From Owenia fusiformis (Eukaryota; Annelida; Polychaeta; Sabellida; Oweniidae): 64,000 nucleotides of DNA. Where the stretch lies: NCBI GenBank assembly GCA_903813345.2, contig CAIIXF020000010.1, positions 6,131,169 through 6,195,168 of the forward strand, read 5' to 3'. Below, in pieces: positions 47,305 through 59,887 of this stretch. The notes beneath the pieces are model-generated. The model searched no databases. It saw only the letters and a program-made list of their open reading frames with translations, and was not told the origin of the DNA. The stretch's first letter is position 1. Each line of letters begins with the position of its first letter. A program made the position numbers and the translations under genes.

Positions 47305-49360
47305 AACCTATAGTCAGAAACTCGTAATGATAGCTCTAAACTAGCTTTCATCTCAGATGTAAATAATGGTGATCCATGCTAAATACCGTAATCGTAATTT
47401 CGCCACTTTAATCCAGAATTACAGTAGATTTAAAGAAGGCCTGATGAGGTAATTTCACAAATCGCCTTTTGACCTGATCTAACCGATGGACTTAGATGCA
47501 ATCAGTGAAATAAAAACTTTACATCGTTGAACCACACGGCATTATATGAAAGATTCGCATGTTACAAACGAGTTGACAACTAATGAACCTAAATCAGTCT
47601 TGACAAATAAGCTATTATTTCTGAAAGAGCACACTTATTTAATTTCAATTTACCCATTAGTTGTGAAACAATGTAAGGAGGTCAAGAACAGAGCTCCTCA
47701 ATAAAATAGCACGTGGCATAGTGGGCGATAACGGACAGGAAAGCAGCACCGAATACGATAAATAATTCAATAGAGTCATAAGTAATAGAACACGGCGCGT
47801 TGTTATTATACGATCAAAAAAGGGATAATTCACCGAACTGTATCTTATAAACATTATTTTTAACAGTCTGATTTTTCTATTACTGAAATTATTAAGAGCT
47901 AAAATCACAATTCCATCACAATTATTAATTTACTTTCATTCACCATATGCCTGCTACCATACGGCCAAATATGAATATGTATATTCTATTTAATACTACA
48001 GGAAATCAGTAGATATATTTTTCGGAACAAGGACGACGGCAAGAAGGATATCTTAATCACATTCGGTTTTGTAGCTAGCAAGTGTGGCTCAGTGTTTTTG
48101 GCTAGTACAATTTGATTTACTGCAATTGTTCTTCGAAATAGCAACCTTTCTTGATTATGATTACGACCATTATACAAATCCATGGAAACTCAAATATTTT
48201 AACTAAAATATGTTATCATGAAATGATAACATGGGAATGATTATCACGAAGACCTAATAAAAATCTCGCAAAATGATATATAAGTCATAACTCACTTTTG
48301 TCGATTTGCATTAAAATAGCTTAACATGAAAGACATATTCAAAATTATATTCTGGACGTCGAGCTCTATAAATAAGTGAAATGTGAATCGTGGTTATTGG
48401 ACATTAATCTACTTTGACCTAATGAAAACAGGAAAAGAAACACCCATCATGTTCTGCGACTGTTCGATATTCATTCTTCACCTTGTATAGTTTCAATCAT
48501 AATATATGACAAACTAATCCATCGTTCCAATTCCCAATATGAAGTATAGCGTGCTAGTAGGTGAAGGTCTCTCCTTACTATAATCTTACTTCATACTACT
48601 TGTACAGATAAAAAACTGCAACTCCTGCAAATCACTACTTTCTCTGCAATGGCCTTTAAATATTTTATTTCTTTGATATTAGTTCACTATTATCGCATCT
48701 CTCTAGGCATATTCAAACATATTCAAAGTATACAAACATACAAAAATTCTCGTACTCTTCATCCTTTTATGTCGCATACCATCATTTCATGACTTTGGGA
48801 CAAATGCTGTATATCTCTGTTTTTCAAAGGATCATTATTAGATCAATCTATTAAAAAAATTACATCATAATATGTTGTATGTTTTTGAAAAAAATCTGTA
48901 AATAATTATATTATTGTATTTGTAAATATTGTATGTACTTTTATCAATGTTTGTAAATATTTGTGATGTTGAAATAAATGTTTATTATAAATGACCACAC
49001 CTCAAACCCTGTGAATCAAAATAGGTTTCCCGCTTTAAATAATTTTAAGTTGTATTGTCATCAATATGCTATTCTTCGTCCGTAGTTGATAAATTGCCCA
49101 ATGCATGATTTAATGATTTGTTACTGTTTGGGAAGATTAGAGAAACTCTGTAAAATAATGTATTCACAATAACATCTGTAGCTATAAAAAAATTACACTT
49201 TCATTCAAACAAGGCCAGGGGATCTATAAAAGTAGGCATGATCAAATACAGTTATTTGAATTATCCTCACGATTAGCTAGGGTTGTGAGATGAATAACTA
49301 AAGAGTCTACACTAGATATGGACGTAGCATGTCTAAATAATCATGCAATAGTTCTGTACT
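47305..49360. other. No gene recognised
   Basis: AT-rich. A stretch at 48885-48985 (TTGTAAATATT repeats, then AAATAAATG) could be the 3' end of a transcript or retroelement, but no coding region leads into it. Confidence 0.4.
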
Positions 49361-49361
49361 G

Positions 49362-49466
49362 GATAAAGCATAAGAATGAGATTTTATAAGAAATAATACA
49401 CCGAAGGGCGAAGGCCTGAGGTTATTATTTCTTATCAAATCGAATTCGAATGCTTTATCTTACTTA
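49362..49466. mobile_element. Foldback element, ~105 bp
   Basis: GGATAAAGCATAAGAAT and ATAAGAAATAATA on the left face TATTATTTCTTAT and ATTCGAATGCTTTATC on the right. The apical part holds CGAAGGGCGAAGGCCTGAGG. Confidence 0.65.
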
Positions 49467-49479
49467 AATCACACACATT

Positions 49480-50095
49480 CTTATTACAGGTAAATGGTAT
49501 ATTGCAGGTAAATGGTCAATGATCTAATCTGGAAAATTTTATTTCTTTTGTGTTGACTGTTCATGTAGGGGTAAGTGGTTTGATACATGTAAGTGAGTGA
49601 GTTGTTTTGAGTTGACTGTTCATGTAGTTATATAGCCAATTAATTGTAACAACAAAAAGAGTTGGTTGCATTGACCTCATGAGTGTGAGTTGATGTAAGT
49701 GACTGAGTGGGCTATAATTAGTCTAGCTTCAGTGCACTACAGGTGACTGTCCAGTCCAGAACATTGCATTTGAATACAGCAGAATATTTGTAAGTAAGAT
49801 AAGATCAATGATGTAGATAGCAACAAAAATTGATAAATTGTTTTATTCTAAAGAATGCACAGTAACAAGAGAAGGGTACATGTATTTTTGTATATTGTTT
49901 TAAGGGAATGAAAACTATCAAAAACTGTCAATGGTCATTTATGTCTCACTTGTTTTGATAGCTTGCCAAGTGTACATTCTTTAAAAACAATAGAAAAATA
50001 ATGCACTTTCCTTTTGATAAAACCATACATTCTTAAAAATAAACCACAGCAAATTCTATTGTGTTGCTACCCAAGTGGGATTTAAATAAAAATAA
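49480..50095 (+). repeat. Dispersed repeat R1, copy 2
   Basis: GGTAAATGGTCAATGATC, TTTTATTTCTTTTGTGTTGA and CTTCAGTGCA match 52860-53225 and, inverted, 1955-2170. The distal part (GATAGCTTGCCAAGTGTACA and TTGTGTTGCTAC) matches 4387-4640. This is the most complete copy in the window. Confidence 0.65.
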
Positions 50096-50100
50096 TACGA

Positions 50101-50422
50101 GTGGCAAAGTCGAGGATTGGCTCCCAGAGTGCAACATCGATATTCTGTCCCATATATGGAGATGTCGTGATACAAAATTTGAATTCAAACGGTCGCCATT
50201 TTGTTCACTTCAACATTTGAATCGTGAATTTTGGTCTTAATTCTCAACGAAAATTTCCAAAACTCACAAGAAATGATAGAGATATTGGTTCGAATCTTTT
50301 GAACTGTTTATTTTGAATTTGTAGTCGATTTTAATTTCAGAAATTAACGACATTTCGACGTTTTAATTGTTGGAAAATATCGATGTTCGATCCTGGGAGC
50401 CAATCCTCCATGTGGCAAAGTC
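50101..50422 (+). mobile_element. GGATTGGCTCCCAG MITE, copy 1, with 11-bp flanking repeat
   Basis: GAGGATTGGCTCCCAG (50112) faces CTGGGAGCCAATCCTC (about 50394-50409). The element is flanked by the direct repeat GTGGCAAAGTC at 50101-50111 and 50412-50422, the expected footprint of a target-site duplication. An 11-bp duplication is unusual and would fit Mutator-like enzymes best. Other copies are at 25906-26205 and 47247-47300. Confidence 0.82.
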
Positions 50423-50644
50423 ATAAAGAATTTATTCAACTAGAACTAATAACTTAATTAACCTTATTTGGAGCCATGTTATATGTCTTAGGAGTTAAGA
50501 ACAGTAATGTATATTTCAAACTTCTAATAATAGTTATCAGGGATACAAGCCTTACTCGTTCATCAGTTTTATTTTCAACCATTTATATGAAGACTTCATA
50601 ATCCAAGATGGACACAAGTACGCATTAGAGAAAGGAACTATATA

Positions 50645-51717
50645 CAGGATGGGCCAAAAAACCAATACCCAATTTTAAGGATGAATATCATATGACATAA
50701 CGATAAACCATGCCATGTATTTTATATCATTAGGAAGATAAATCATTTCCTAATTATGACACTATCTGATTGAAAAAACGTTGGTTGGAGACTACAGTAG
50801 AGTTTCCCACAGGTGGCCATTATAACATTTTACCCTGTATCTTATTAACGATTAGTATCCAACCCTAGTGCAACATACCACAGTGTTCGGGAGAGACTCG
50901 CCTAGCCTGCTATAACAATCTTACCATGGGTTGTCCACCGAATTTTTGAAATAAATAAACTTGAAGACACTTACCCCCTCTATCGTCAGATTTATCAGAG
51001 AATTCTGGTAAAATCACCAGGGTCAAAATCACTCCGCCGCCGGCTTAAAATGAGATTTCCCACTGAACTCTGACATGTTTTCAGATAAATTAAGACCTAC
51101 CTTATAAATATTTAGTCCCGATTCACTTCCCAAACGCCAGATGGCGCTCCAATGGGGTAGGGAAGGAGAAAATGGATTTTTTATTCAGGAAACCAAATCA
51201 CTAACCGCTAATGTCCTTACTCAGGACTATATCCGTTGTTTTCTTGTAGAGTTAGAGGCTAAAATTTACACCAGGGGTGTCATGAGCGACCAAAAATATT
51301 CACTGCAGATTTCCAAATTGTTGAAATGGAGAGAAATTTGAACCTTGGCACCTTCAAAAAAGGTTCATATATACAAGTATAGTGCAAATTTCAGCAATTA
51401 TACTTATATTTTTTTAATTAATTATCAACTGTGTATTACTCGTAAATAAGTTTATGATGATTCAGTCAAGCATATTGAGTGCAGCTGTGACTGCAATATG
51501 GAGGAGATTTTCATTTTTTGATTTTTGGTCGCTCACAGCACCACTGGTGTCAATTTTAGTCTCTAACGTCACGAGAAAACAAAGGGTTTTCAAAAAGAAG
51601 CGGCATTTTGTTAGGAAATGATTTATCTTTAAAATGATATATAATACATGGCATGGTTAACATAAATCATATGAATCATTCATCTTTAAACTTGGGTATT
51701 GTTTCTGGCCCACCCTG
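50645..51717. mobile_element. Tc1/mariner-type TIR element with palindromic interior
   Basis: A 1,073-bp element between TA dinucleotides with ends CAGGATGGGCCAAAAAACCA and the complement of CAGGGTGGGCCAGAAAC. Its termini belong to the same family as 22923-24024. Inside, a second inverted repeat pairs about 51230-51305 with 51520-51600 (AGAGGCTAAAATTTACACCA and the complement of TGGTGTCAATTTTAGTCTCT). No transposase residues were found. A 66-codon frame (51141-51341) lies in the palindrome and is not credited. Confidence 0.85.
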
Positions 51718-51865
51718 TATATACATCCCTCTCATATTATATCAAACATAACCACGAACTGTACGTATATGACTAATACTAGGCTATATTTTATTTTCCA
51801 TCTAAGAAAGTGTTCTGTCGACCTTGAATCTCAAGGAGATGTTCATTTATCATGGAACTTCTTGC

Positions 51866-51982
51866 GTGCCATGGGGAGTAAGTCACCCCTCCCCCTCCCC
51901 CCCCCCCATACCTCTGTTATACCCTTTTATAAATAATATAAATATTTAAGAGGGGGTGATTTACTCCCCGTGGTGTACCACA
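51866..51982. mobile_element. GGGGAGTAA foldback element
   Basis: CCATGGGGAGTAAGTCACCC faces the complement of CCACGGGGAGTAAATCACCC. The apex holds a C-rich run (51890-51907) and an AT-rich stretch. About 117 bp, non-coding. Confidence 0.8.
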
Positions 51983-52668
51983 GCTGGATATTACGAATGG
52001 TAATTGACATCCATAAGAATATCATTCATTTAACGTTTGACTTTTGGTCCAGAAGAACACCGAAGGGTAAATGACTAAAGTGCTCTCACGAGAGAAGAAA
52101 AGATTCACTATTAATTGCCGATACCAGTCAAAGTTGTCGTGCTTCAACAAAAATGAGTATGTTTCAACGTTAACCATCCTTAAGTTTTTGACCAAGCGAT
52201 AATTTTCTTGAGAGAGTGATATGCATATTATAAGAATAATTAAAATGGTTGTCTTTGACATAAACATTGTTCATTCTTAAATAAGACCATAATTTATAAT
52301 ATCCTCATGAATACACGTATATTTAACCTTTTCCCAACATGCCCATCTTCAACTTCATACCTTCAATCTTTGTCAATTGGTAGCTGCCTTTACTTCTCAA
52401 CTAACATTTTACTATCTCTATTGACTCACACCTGTACATAAATTAACTGTTCGTTAGCAAAATCGACTAGATAGGTTATACTTTCCTAGAAATGGAAAAG
52501 ATTCACCACCACTTTAATCGAAAAGGAGTCCTGTAGACCGACAAACAAACATTTAGTTTGTAAGGGTCTTTGTTCTAACTGTATCCCCTCGGAGACTCTT
52601 AGCGAACATTTAATGGTGTCATTAAAATAGTTCTCCACGAAGTCTTTATTTTATTGGACAACTACCTT

Positions 52669-52812
52669 AATGCCTGGGTCACATATGCTCCAATCCATCA
52701 GCCGGCGCCCGGCCGATTGAGTATTTTGCTCAATATTGTATTCAATTTTAAACAAAATACTCAATCGGCCGGGCGCCGTAGTGAAAATCGGAGCAAATGT
52801 GACCAAGGCATA
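52669..52812 (-). mobile_element. CGGCCGG foldback MITE, copy 3
   Basis: Starts AATGCCTGGGTCACATATGC, ends GCAAATGTGACCAAGGCAT, and has the CGGCGCCCGGCCGATTGAG and TCAATCGGCCGGGCGCCG core. Nearly identical to the copies at 1441 and 1623. Confidence 0.85.
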
Positions 52813-52859
52813 AGTTATGATGAACTTGCACTTCAGAAGGGACTATATTACTGACTAGG

Positions 52860-53225
52860 ACTATGTACTGATAACTCATTTATGTTACGGATGACCGAGT
52901 TCTGAGTTTTAGGATAAATAATAACCGAGGACTTTGACTCGAGGCTATTAGTTTTCCTAAGATCCAACATGAATATGGTTTATCTAACTTAAACCCTATA
53001 TTGATTATTGTGAAAGGTAAATGGCCCATGGTCCAATTTTAGGAGAATTTTATTTCTTTTGTATTGACTGTGTGGTGAGTGTATTGAGAAGTGAATGGGT
53101 GTAATTAGTTCAGCTTCAGTGCAATTCATGTAAGCGGCCAGGTACAGTTTAAATTTAATTTGTGTTGCCTATCCAACTATTGAATGAGTGAAATAGGGTA
53201 ATTTAGTTCAGCTTTAGACAAAAAT
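52860..53225 (+). repeat. Dispersed repeat R1, copy 3
   Basis: Reverse complement of 1955-2215 over GGTTTATCTAACTTAAACCC, AGGTAAATGGCCCATGG, TTTTATTTCTTTTGTATTGA, GGGTGTAATTAGTTCAGC and GTTGCCTATCCAACTATTGA. Confidence 0.7.
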
Positions 53226-53239
53226 GTTCACCTAGTAAG

Positions 53240-54850
53240 AAAGTGTATCGTCTTGTGAGTCTTGTGATACTTCTGTGTGATTAACTCGCAACTCTCACGC
53301 TGCTTAATTGGTCACGAGAGATCTTTAGGCTTCGGTTACGCAAGAAAGTAATATTTATGTCGTATTTTATATAATGATCACGAACGATGACAAGTCCTGT
53401 TAGGTATATTTAAAACCAAAAGTCAGAGTCTAGTTTAGTTTAGTTATTAGATAATGAATAAGTTGAGTTATTAGATCAATCTAATTAAGCGACGGACATT
53501 TTGTTATACTTTATGAGATGTAACGCTATACCTGTATACTACTCGTCCGGTTTTATGACACCGTATCTGACAAAGTTAATAAAATCTAGATGTGAAATTG
53601 ATGTAAAACGGCAAATATGCAAGGGCGTGATCATGACTGGAAAGCAATTATTACAAATAAGCTACTTAGATTTACATATTGTTCCTAACGTCAATTTTAC
53701 GAACCTCTTTAACGTTCTGTGGTGTTTTTCAATTAAAGGCAGAATCAGATCTATAGGGTGACAAAATTACAAGCAATATGTATGATTGACCTACCAATCT
53801 ATTCCTTACAATCTCAAATACAATATCTCCCAAAAGATTCACGATATGTTCTAAATTGGTGAAGTTATTATGGATTCAAAGTGCAAAAATAGGTGAAAGA
53901 TGTTTAAATTCTCCCAAATAATAAGAATGGTAACCATTCTTATAGAAAAATAATACATTATTGTAAAAATCTTTAGTTTTCCTGAAATAAAGTGTGCACT
54001 TTGGGGATTTTTAGAAAATAGACATGACAAGGAATTATATGAGCCAGAAATATTCTAAAATTGAAACAATTTTTTGTTATGCCTGCTCGCTATCTCTGAT
54101 TCTCTCTTTAAGTTATAGTTTACTCAATTTAAAATGTTGCAAAATCGCTGTTTGGGGAGGGCTACGTAATATATTGTGTGTGGAGGGACGCCTTTTGAAG
54201 CTTTACGGTGCTTGACAAACCTTTCATATCTTCCTTGTCTTGTTTAGCCAGAAACAATAATTCGATTGGAAGGCATAATGATATAGTAACCAATACTAAT
54301 TCCGTGCTAGAAGTGGCCATTCATTAAGTCGTTCATATCCAATTCATCTTCGTTAGGCTTTTATTTTCGTCGCCAATTTCCGTAAAGTGACGGAAATTGG
54401 AAAGATCTGAAAGAATTGCGGAAACAGCATGTTTTTATTCATTGTTATTTCGATTTATTTTATTACCGTTTTATATCAATGATCACTATCTCAAACTTTG
54501 TTTCGTCGTTATGAAGGTAATTTAATGTTGACCAAGGCTCGGACTGTTTGTCTACCCAGCTGTTTCGTGATCTCTGACACCCGTAACAGTTACGTTTCTT
54601 GTAAAAGATTTCACCAAAATAATTTCCTGTACCTTATATCTTTATTGGAGGCAGTTTCAAACACGTTGTTTTTGCGTTGTCTTCGGTCTTCGATCTAAAA
54701 GTTCTGGGTTGAGCATTCATTTAAAGTATATGCACAGTATATCACTAGAGTTTTTACAAGAAACGAACAGATTTTGCTACAAACGTATTCTAGATATTTT
54801 TTAACTGAACGCTATATTTCGTATCGATTCAGAAATAAAAATCCACAATA
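53240..54850. other. No gene recognised
   Basis: Three plus-strand frames of 63-86 codons (53501-53761, 54024-54215, 54498-54698) have no motif and no credible splice links. A small hairpin, CCAATTTCCGTAAAGTGACG followed by GAAATTGG, is at 54374-54400. Confidence 0.4.
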
Positions 54851-54861
54851 GACAATAGGGA

Positions 54862-54991
54862 GTTTACTCTTGCAATGTTTTTTACAATCTAAACGTGAAC
54901 GGAAAATGCTTAAGTGATGCATTTGTATGGGCGATTGGTCATACGTAAATGTTATCGTTTCGATTTTATATTCAAGCTTAAACTCCCCATT
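54862..54991. repeat. GACTTTAAGCTTGC-type repeat, copy 2
   Basis: GGGAGTTTACTCTTGCAATG, CTAAACGTGAACGGAAA, GCATTTGTATGGGCGA, TATCGTTTCGATTTTATAT and the facing end AAGCTTAAACTCCCC follow the order seen at 27098-27563. Confidence 0.65.
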
Positions 54992-55145
54992 ATTGAAGCT
55001 AACAGATTGTATACCTCCCTTTAACTGACATCTTTATATCTAATGAGATAATAAAAGCGCAACCTGCAATTTTCACGAGAAACATCTAGAGACATCTATT
55101 TTCTGAACAACGTTAAAACCATACATGTATAAGTCTCCGTAAATT

Positions 55146-55352
55146 ATTGGAGACTTTATTAAGCTAGCAATGTTTTTTATAACGCAACCGCGAACGCATA
55201 TTACACGCTGCAGTGTGGTCTAAGTAACGGACTTAGTAAACACTGTAACCGAACAATTATTTATGTGAGAAAACTACATGCATTTGTATATGGCGACTTC
55301 ATACGTACAGGTTGGCGTTTCGATTTTATATGCCAGGTAATGTCTCCAATAT
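55146..55352. repeat. GACTTTAAGCTTGC-type repeat, copy 3
   Basis: GGAGACTTTATTAAGCTAGC, CGCGAACGCAT, GCATTTGTATATGGCGACTT, GGCGTTTCGATTTTATATGC and the end AATGTCTCC. Only about 155 bp from copy 2. Confidence 0.65.
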
Positions 55353-55456
55353 CTAAGTCGCATATCGCCAGAGGTTATTGTCTAACGTCTCTACGATCAG
55401 ATGCAATCATGCAACTACGACATACTTGAAACGGTAATAAGAAAAATGTCATCTCA

Positions 55457-55475
55457 CCCCCCCCCCCCCCCCCCC
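55457..55475 (+). repeat. Poly-C run of 19
   Basis: Nineteen consecutive C, the longest homopolymer noticed in the window. Confidence 0.97.
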
Positions 55476-55479
55476 AATA

Positions 55480-57756
55480 AAAACATTGTTGACCAATTAG
55501 CCTTGGTGAGAGCTTTATGGTTATTATTATATTACACCGTTTGCTCATATAGCTGGCTGGAATATTGGGCAGCTTGAACTATAAATACAACAGAAGTTTT
55601 TAAAGGTCGACAGTATTAAGAATTGGTCTTAAATGTTGTTCCATAAACTAACAATATCAAGAAACACAATTTTTCAGAATTTTGCAAAGATTTTACTGGA
55701 TTCGACGAATTGTTAAACCCGAGAAATGAAAGATTCCGTTTAATAACAATAGCGTTAAGTTCACTTTGTATAACCAGAGTGTGAAAAAATTGAAAAATCT
55801 CATTCGTTATGATTTTTGAGTACATTTTACATTAATGTATAATATTCCATTTATTTACCTTGTTAGAATGAAACATTTTTGTAATACTCTATATAGAGCT
55901 CAGTAATAGTTTGAATTCATTCAAATTAGTTTTCTGTCGTATATTGATGTACACTATATGCATGTAATAAAATATGTAATAAATGATTGCATTCCAATAC
56001 ATTATTTTGAAATGTTAATAAAGTCATGAATACTTTACATGACCAACAGCATGTCGTTATTGAAGCAAACGTGGTGAACTTATGATTAAATTCACCTTGA
56101 CGATGTTTCCATCACATTCACCTATTCCTTTTTTGCGTTTGTCACGACAATTTCTGCCAGTTGGGGAAAATTCCAATTTTCATTTCATTGGTGGCATCAT
56201 AGGGTTTTCTGAGCCATTATGAAGAACATGATTTTTATCACTTGTATCTACTGTAGCTTTTTCAAGCTTTAATTGGTATATGTAGCGATGTACATGTGAA
56301 AATTATTCGTATCCCAAGGTGCCCCAATGGTGCGTAGTCGTGGTATAGGACAAGTATCACACGAAACGCGTAAACCATGGGCGTTGATACAACAATTGCT
56401 GAATGCCATAAAATACAATTGCCTTATTGTTTCAGAAAAAGGGTTTTCAATGATAACAATGATAGTCGTGAATAAAAATTGTATGGAAAGTTCATGATTG
56501 TGATACTCTAACAATGGTTCAGAGATATTCGTGATCCTAGATGACATTATGATCCTTATATAAGGTAGTGATATTTGGGTCTCAACAATCAACTCAACCA
56601 TCGGTCGGGACATTGACACATAACAATAAAACTTCAGAACTGAGAGTGAAGCCGGATAAAAAAGGTTGGTAAAATTTAAATTCTATGTGTATTTTATAGA
56701 TATGTATATCAGCATTTTTAAGTTTTAAAATACAGGTACATGCATTTATAAAGAATAGAGTTTCGACATTTGTTACACACTCTCGACGATCTGGTAAAGA
56801 TATGCAAAGGTTTCTTTCTTTAAAAAACTCAGTAAAAAGACGCCAACATTTCATCAAAATTATATAGTAACAAAGGAGATCATAAATCATGACACCATAC
56901 ATGTAGTACGAACAAAAGAAACATTTGACATTATTTGGAACAAAAACAGTTCATTCAGTGAACTTAATCTATTATTGACCCTGTTAAAGCCTTTTTACCT
57001 TTGTCATGTACCTACTAAAGACCTGGTGGATTTATCGAAAATCTTTACAATTTCTCGGACTTATGATGTGTTGTTATGGCAACCACTTCACTAAGCATGA
57101 TCAAACTTGTCAGAGTAACTAATTATATATAGATACACAATCCCTAGAAATATGAATGTGATTGGAGGTATATAACAGAAATTATAGATGATTATCATTG
57201 ATAGTACCTCCTCATAAAAGTAGCCAGGGGGTATATACAATTATATAATATTATTATATACAGTAAATGGCAATAATTCGCAGATGCTGAAAAACTAGAA
57301 CCTATTATTTTCAAAATCAATGAGGAATGATATACTTCACGTATTTAACATATTAATTAACTGTAAGCAAAAACATGGACCAAGTTCATCCAGTACCGTT
57401 TTGAACATGAGTCATATTTTTTATAATTAGATGGGTAGAATAATGGTGTACGAGACAATAACAAATTGGAAGTGAATAAAAATTCAGTTTTCAGTTTTAT
57501 TTTCAGAAACAAAAAAACATAAAAAATATGTTTTTTATTTATTGTTAATCAGTAATTTTTGACCTGCAAGGACTACATATACTTATGATTACCTATACCA
57601 AAAAATAAGTTTCTAAAAATTACTACTCAAAAGTTATGAAGCCCTAAACTTCAACCTCTGATTTCTCAATATCAGTGAAAATGTAGCTGTAACAATGTGG
57701 AAATAATGGGATGATATATTGATCTTTTGCCATTATCTCTTTGATAATATAGGATA
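55480..57756. other. Upstream region of the EGF-VWD gene; no exon recognised
   Basis: No coding exon could be supported. TATA-like strings occur (GGGGGTATATACAATTATAT at 57227 and GGAGGTATATAACAG at 57164), but the distance to the start codon (over 500 bp) means a promoter can only be guessed. CTTTGATAATATAG directly before GATAATG (57740-57753) could be a weak 3' splice site of a 5' UTR intron. Minus-strand frames of 102-116 codons (56269-56902) show no recognisable family. Confidence 0.4.
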
Positions 57757-58453
57757 ATGTTGATGACAGCGAATCTGTTGTTCATGATGGCTGCCCTAGC
57801 GAATGGGATGTACCTTCCACCCCACGTGACTTCTAAACGAGCGACCACCATAACCTTTACAGAGTGCGACGTGCTTGATGACACAAAGGAGTTTGTTGCC
57901 TCATACAAACGCATGGAGATCCCCGATATGATCCTTGTTGCGAACAAGTTGCGTGGAGATATGTCAGCAGTGGGAATCCAACAGAAATCAGTGGACATTG
58001 TGAAACAAATAATTAAATATTCGGTCGGTTTAACTAGAGCAATTGGGGATGTTCATCTTTTCCTAGAATCACACCTCATGTATTATTTCTATTTTTATCC
58101 GTCTGCTTCTGATAAATTTGATGATTATATACACTATGTATATGAAGTCTTTGGTACAATGACAACTATGACACCAACTCATGGCACAAACGTAAAAATG
58201 AGTGCACTTTCCTCAAGAGTATTTGGACAAATACAACGAAAAGCAAACTTATTCAGAGGAGAACTAAATAAGGCACGCAGAAGTAGTACCGTATCAGCAG
58301 AAAATAAGAAAATTGTGAACTTAGCAGGGGAGGAGTTGTATTCTATGACCAAAAAGGTATATGCAGTCAGAAATAACGTGAATAACATAAATAGACAGAT
58401 CAGGCTTTTGGCGAACGAGGCAAGAAAGAGTTCAATGCAACCAAGAACTTGTG
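57757..58453 (+). CDS. Secreted EGF-VWD protein, exon 1 (signal peptide and helical domain)
   Basis: First visible coding exon, 232 complete codons plus one base. The ATG at 57757 is preceded by an in-frame TAA at 57745 and opens with MLMTANLLFMMAALANG, a likely signal peptide. Residues ~18-225 are mostly helix-forming, with many Lys, Arg and Asn and few cysteines (Cys37 and Cys232). A hydrophobic aromatic patch LMYYFYFYP lies near residue 110, and stretches such as RQIRLLANEARKS could form coiled coil. I recognise no family for this region. The exon ends CTTGTG/GTAAGT, a strong donor, phase 1. Read on without splicing, the frame meets a stop three codons later. Exons 2 and 3 join in frame. 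The protein is probably extracellular. Function is unknown. Confidence 0.8.
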
Positions 58454-58649
58454 GTAAGTCATAATAGATATTCGAACATGACTGTATTCACACCTTCTAT
58501 AAACTGTAAACAAACTCAAAATTTCACCCGGGGTATATTCGCGAAGAATGCCCCTGGTAATACGTGTAATGTGTGACGTCATAACGACAGGTCACAGTAA
58601 TGGCGGACCATAATGAATATTCGAAACATTTTGCTAAGTTTTCATGTTA

Positions 58650-58832
58650 GAATCGTAATATAGACCTCAGAGCAGGGGTAATATCGTCGAATACACCCCT
58701 TAGGGCTAGGCACAAAAGCTTTCGAACCCCTCATTCCCTTCGGTCGTCCGGGGTATAAAAAACGTTTGTGCCTAGCCCTGCGGGGTGTAGTCGACAATAT
58801 TACCCCTGCTCTTCGTTCTATATTTCTTAATT
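58650..58832. mobile_element. Foldback element inside intron 1
   Basis: AGAGCAGGGGTAATAT and AGGGCTAGGCACAAA on the left face TTTGTGCCTAGCCCT and ATATTACCCCTGCTC on the right, giving arms of about 65 nt within ~180 bp. A smaller palindrome, CCGGGGTATATTCGCGAAGA, lies at 58526. Non-coding, in the intron between exons 1 and 2. Confidence 0.85.
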
Positions 58833-59478
58833 CAACAATATAATAAAAGGGTGCATTTTTGGTGAAAATAAGGTCAACATTTTTGAAAAAGTATGTTGAT
58901 TGGTCCATTGCCCCTTCAATATCACTTAGGTCTGATTAACTAAATTATCATTCTATATACTTTTCTTCAAGATAATGAATAGATCTACAAGATACACCCA
59001 TGTTCATGATCAGAAAATATTCATAATTCAAGTTAGAATCATTTGAAATTGTTTGCGATAACCTACGTGCTCCTTTTCAGTTTTCTTTTTTATCCTTAGA
59101 TACTCACTCTATCCTATTAAGAATTTCAGCAATTTTGAGAAAATTGTCTCTCAAAAAGGGTGAATTTGAAAGTGTTCAAAATCTACAGAAATTTATTCCA
59201 AATGATTGTTTAATAAAAAATTCTTAGGATTTGAGAAAATTCCCTAATTTGAAATCAGAATTGAAATCCGACTTCCGATGCAGGATCTATGATCTTTTGA
59301 AATGTTGGCGATAATCAACAGCAAATCGTTTTTTGATTTCTCGTACCGTTACTCGGCTATCTTCTGAGGTACCTACTCAGCTCTTTACTCAACTATCAAC
59401 TATCGTCAATTAAATCTGGAGTCTTGAGTTGAACTTTCTTCAATTTCACTAATCTAGTTCAATATACTTCTATGTTAT

Positions 59479-59560
59479 ATCGGGTGTCCCAAAAAAGGTG
59501 AGCCGGTTTTTGACTAGAATTTTTTCAGCAATAGATCGACCAAATTATTTATTGAAAATT
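59479..59560 (+). mobile_element. Solo mariner-type end in intron 1
   Basis: TATAT followed by CGGGTGTCCCAAAAAAGGTG and AGCCGG has the form of a Tc1/mariner terminus. No partner end was found in the intron. Confidence 0.45.
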
Positions 59561-59887
59561 TATACATATTAGTCTTAATTTAGTTTCAGCAAGTTTTACA
59601 TAATTATAAATACAGAGATACATACATACAGTGCATTTTCAAAATCAAAACAGCGTGTGTCAAAAAATCTAATATCAGACCTGAGCAACGAGACCTCCAT
59701 CATTTCACCTTTGAGTGAAGTGATGATCATAATTATCAACCATCAATTAAATGGATGGATTCAAAAGATACACCTTTCATTATTGTCAGAAATAATTCAC
59801 AATCCAATGTCGTTGAACATATTTGACTAATAAATGATAACTCCAAGTTTTATGATTGTTTTAATCATCGTTTTGCATATTTTCCAG

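Noticed and set aside
48885-48985. Possible 3' UTR with AAATAAA and TTGTAAATATT repeats
   Set aside because: No coding sequence leads into it on either strand. AT-rich DNA produces such signals by chance.
56269-56902. Two overlapping minus-strand frames of 116 and 102 codons
   Set aside because: They are in different phases, have no recognisable domain and no splice support, and lie in AT-rich DNA where such lengths occur by chance.
57672-57998. 108-codon minus-strand frame at the start of the EGF-VWD gene
   Set aside because: It is the antisense shadow of exon 1, which has better support on the plus strand through splicing and linked domains.
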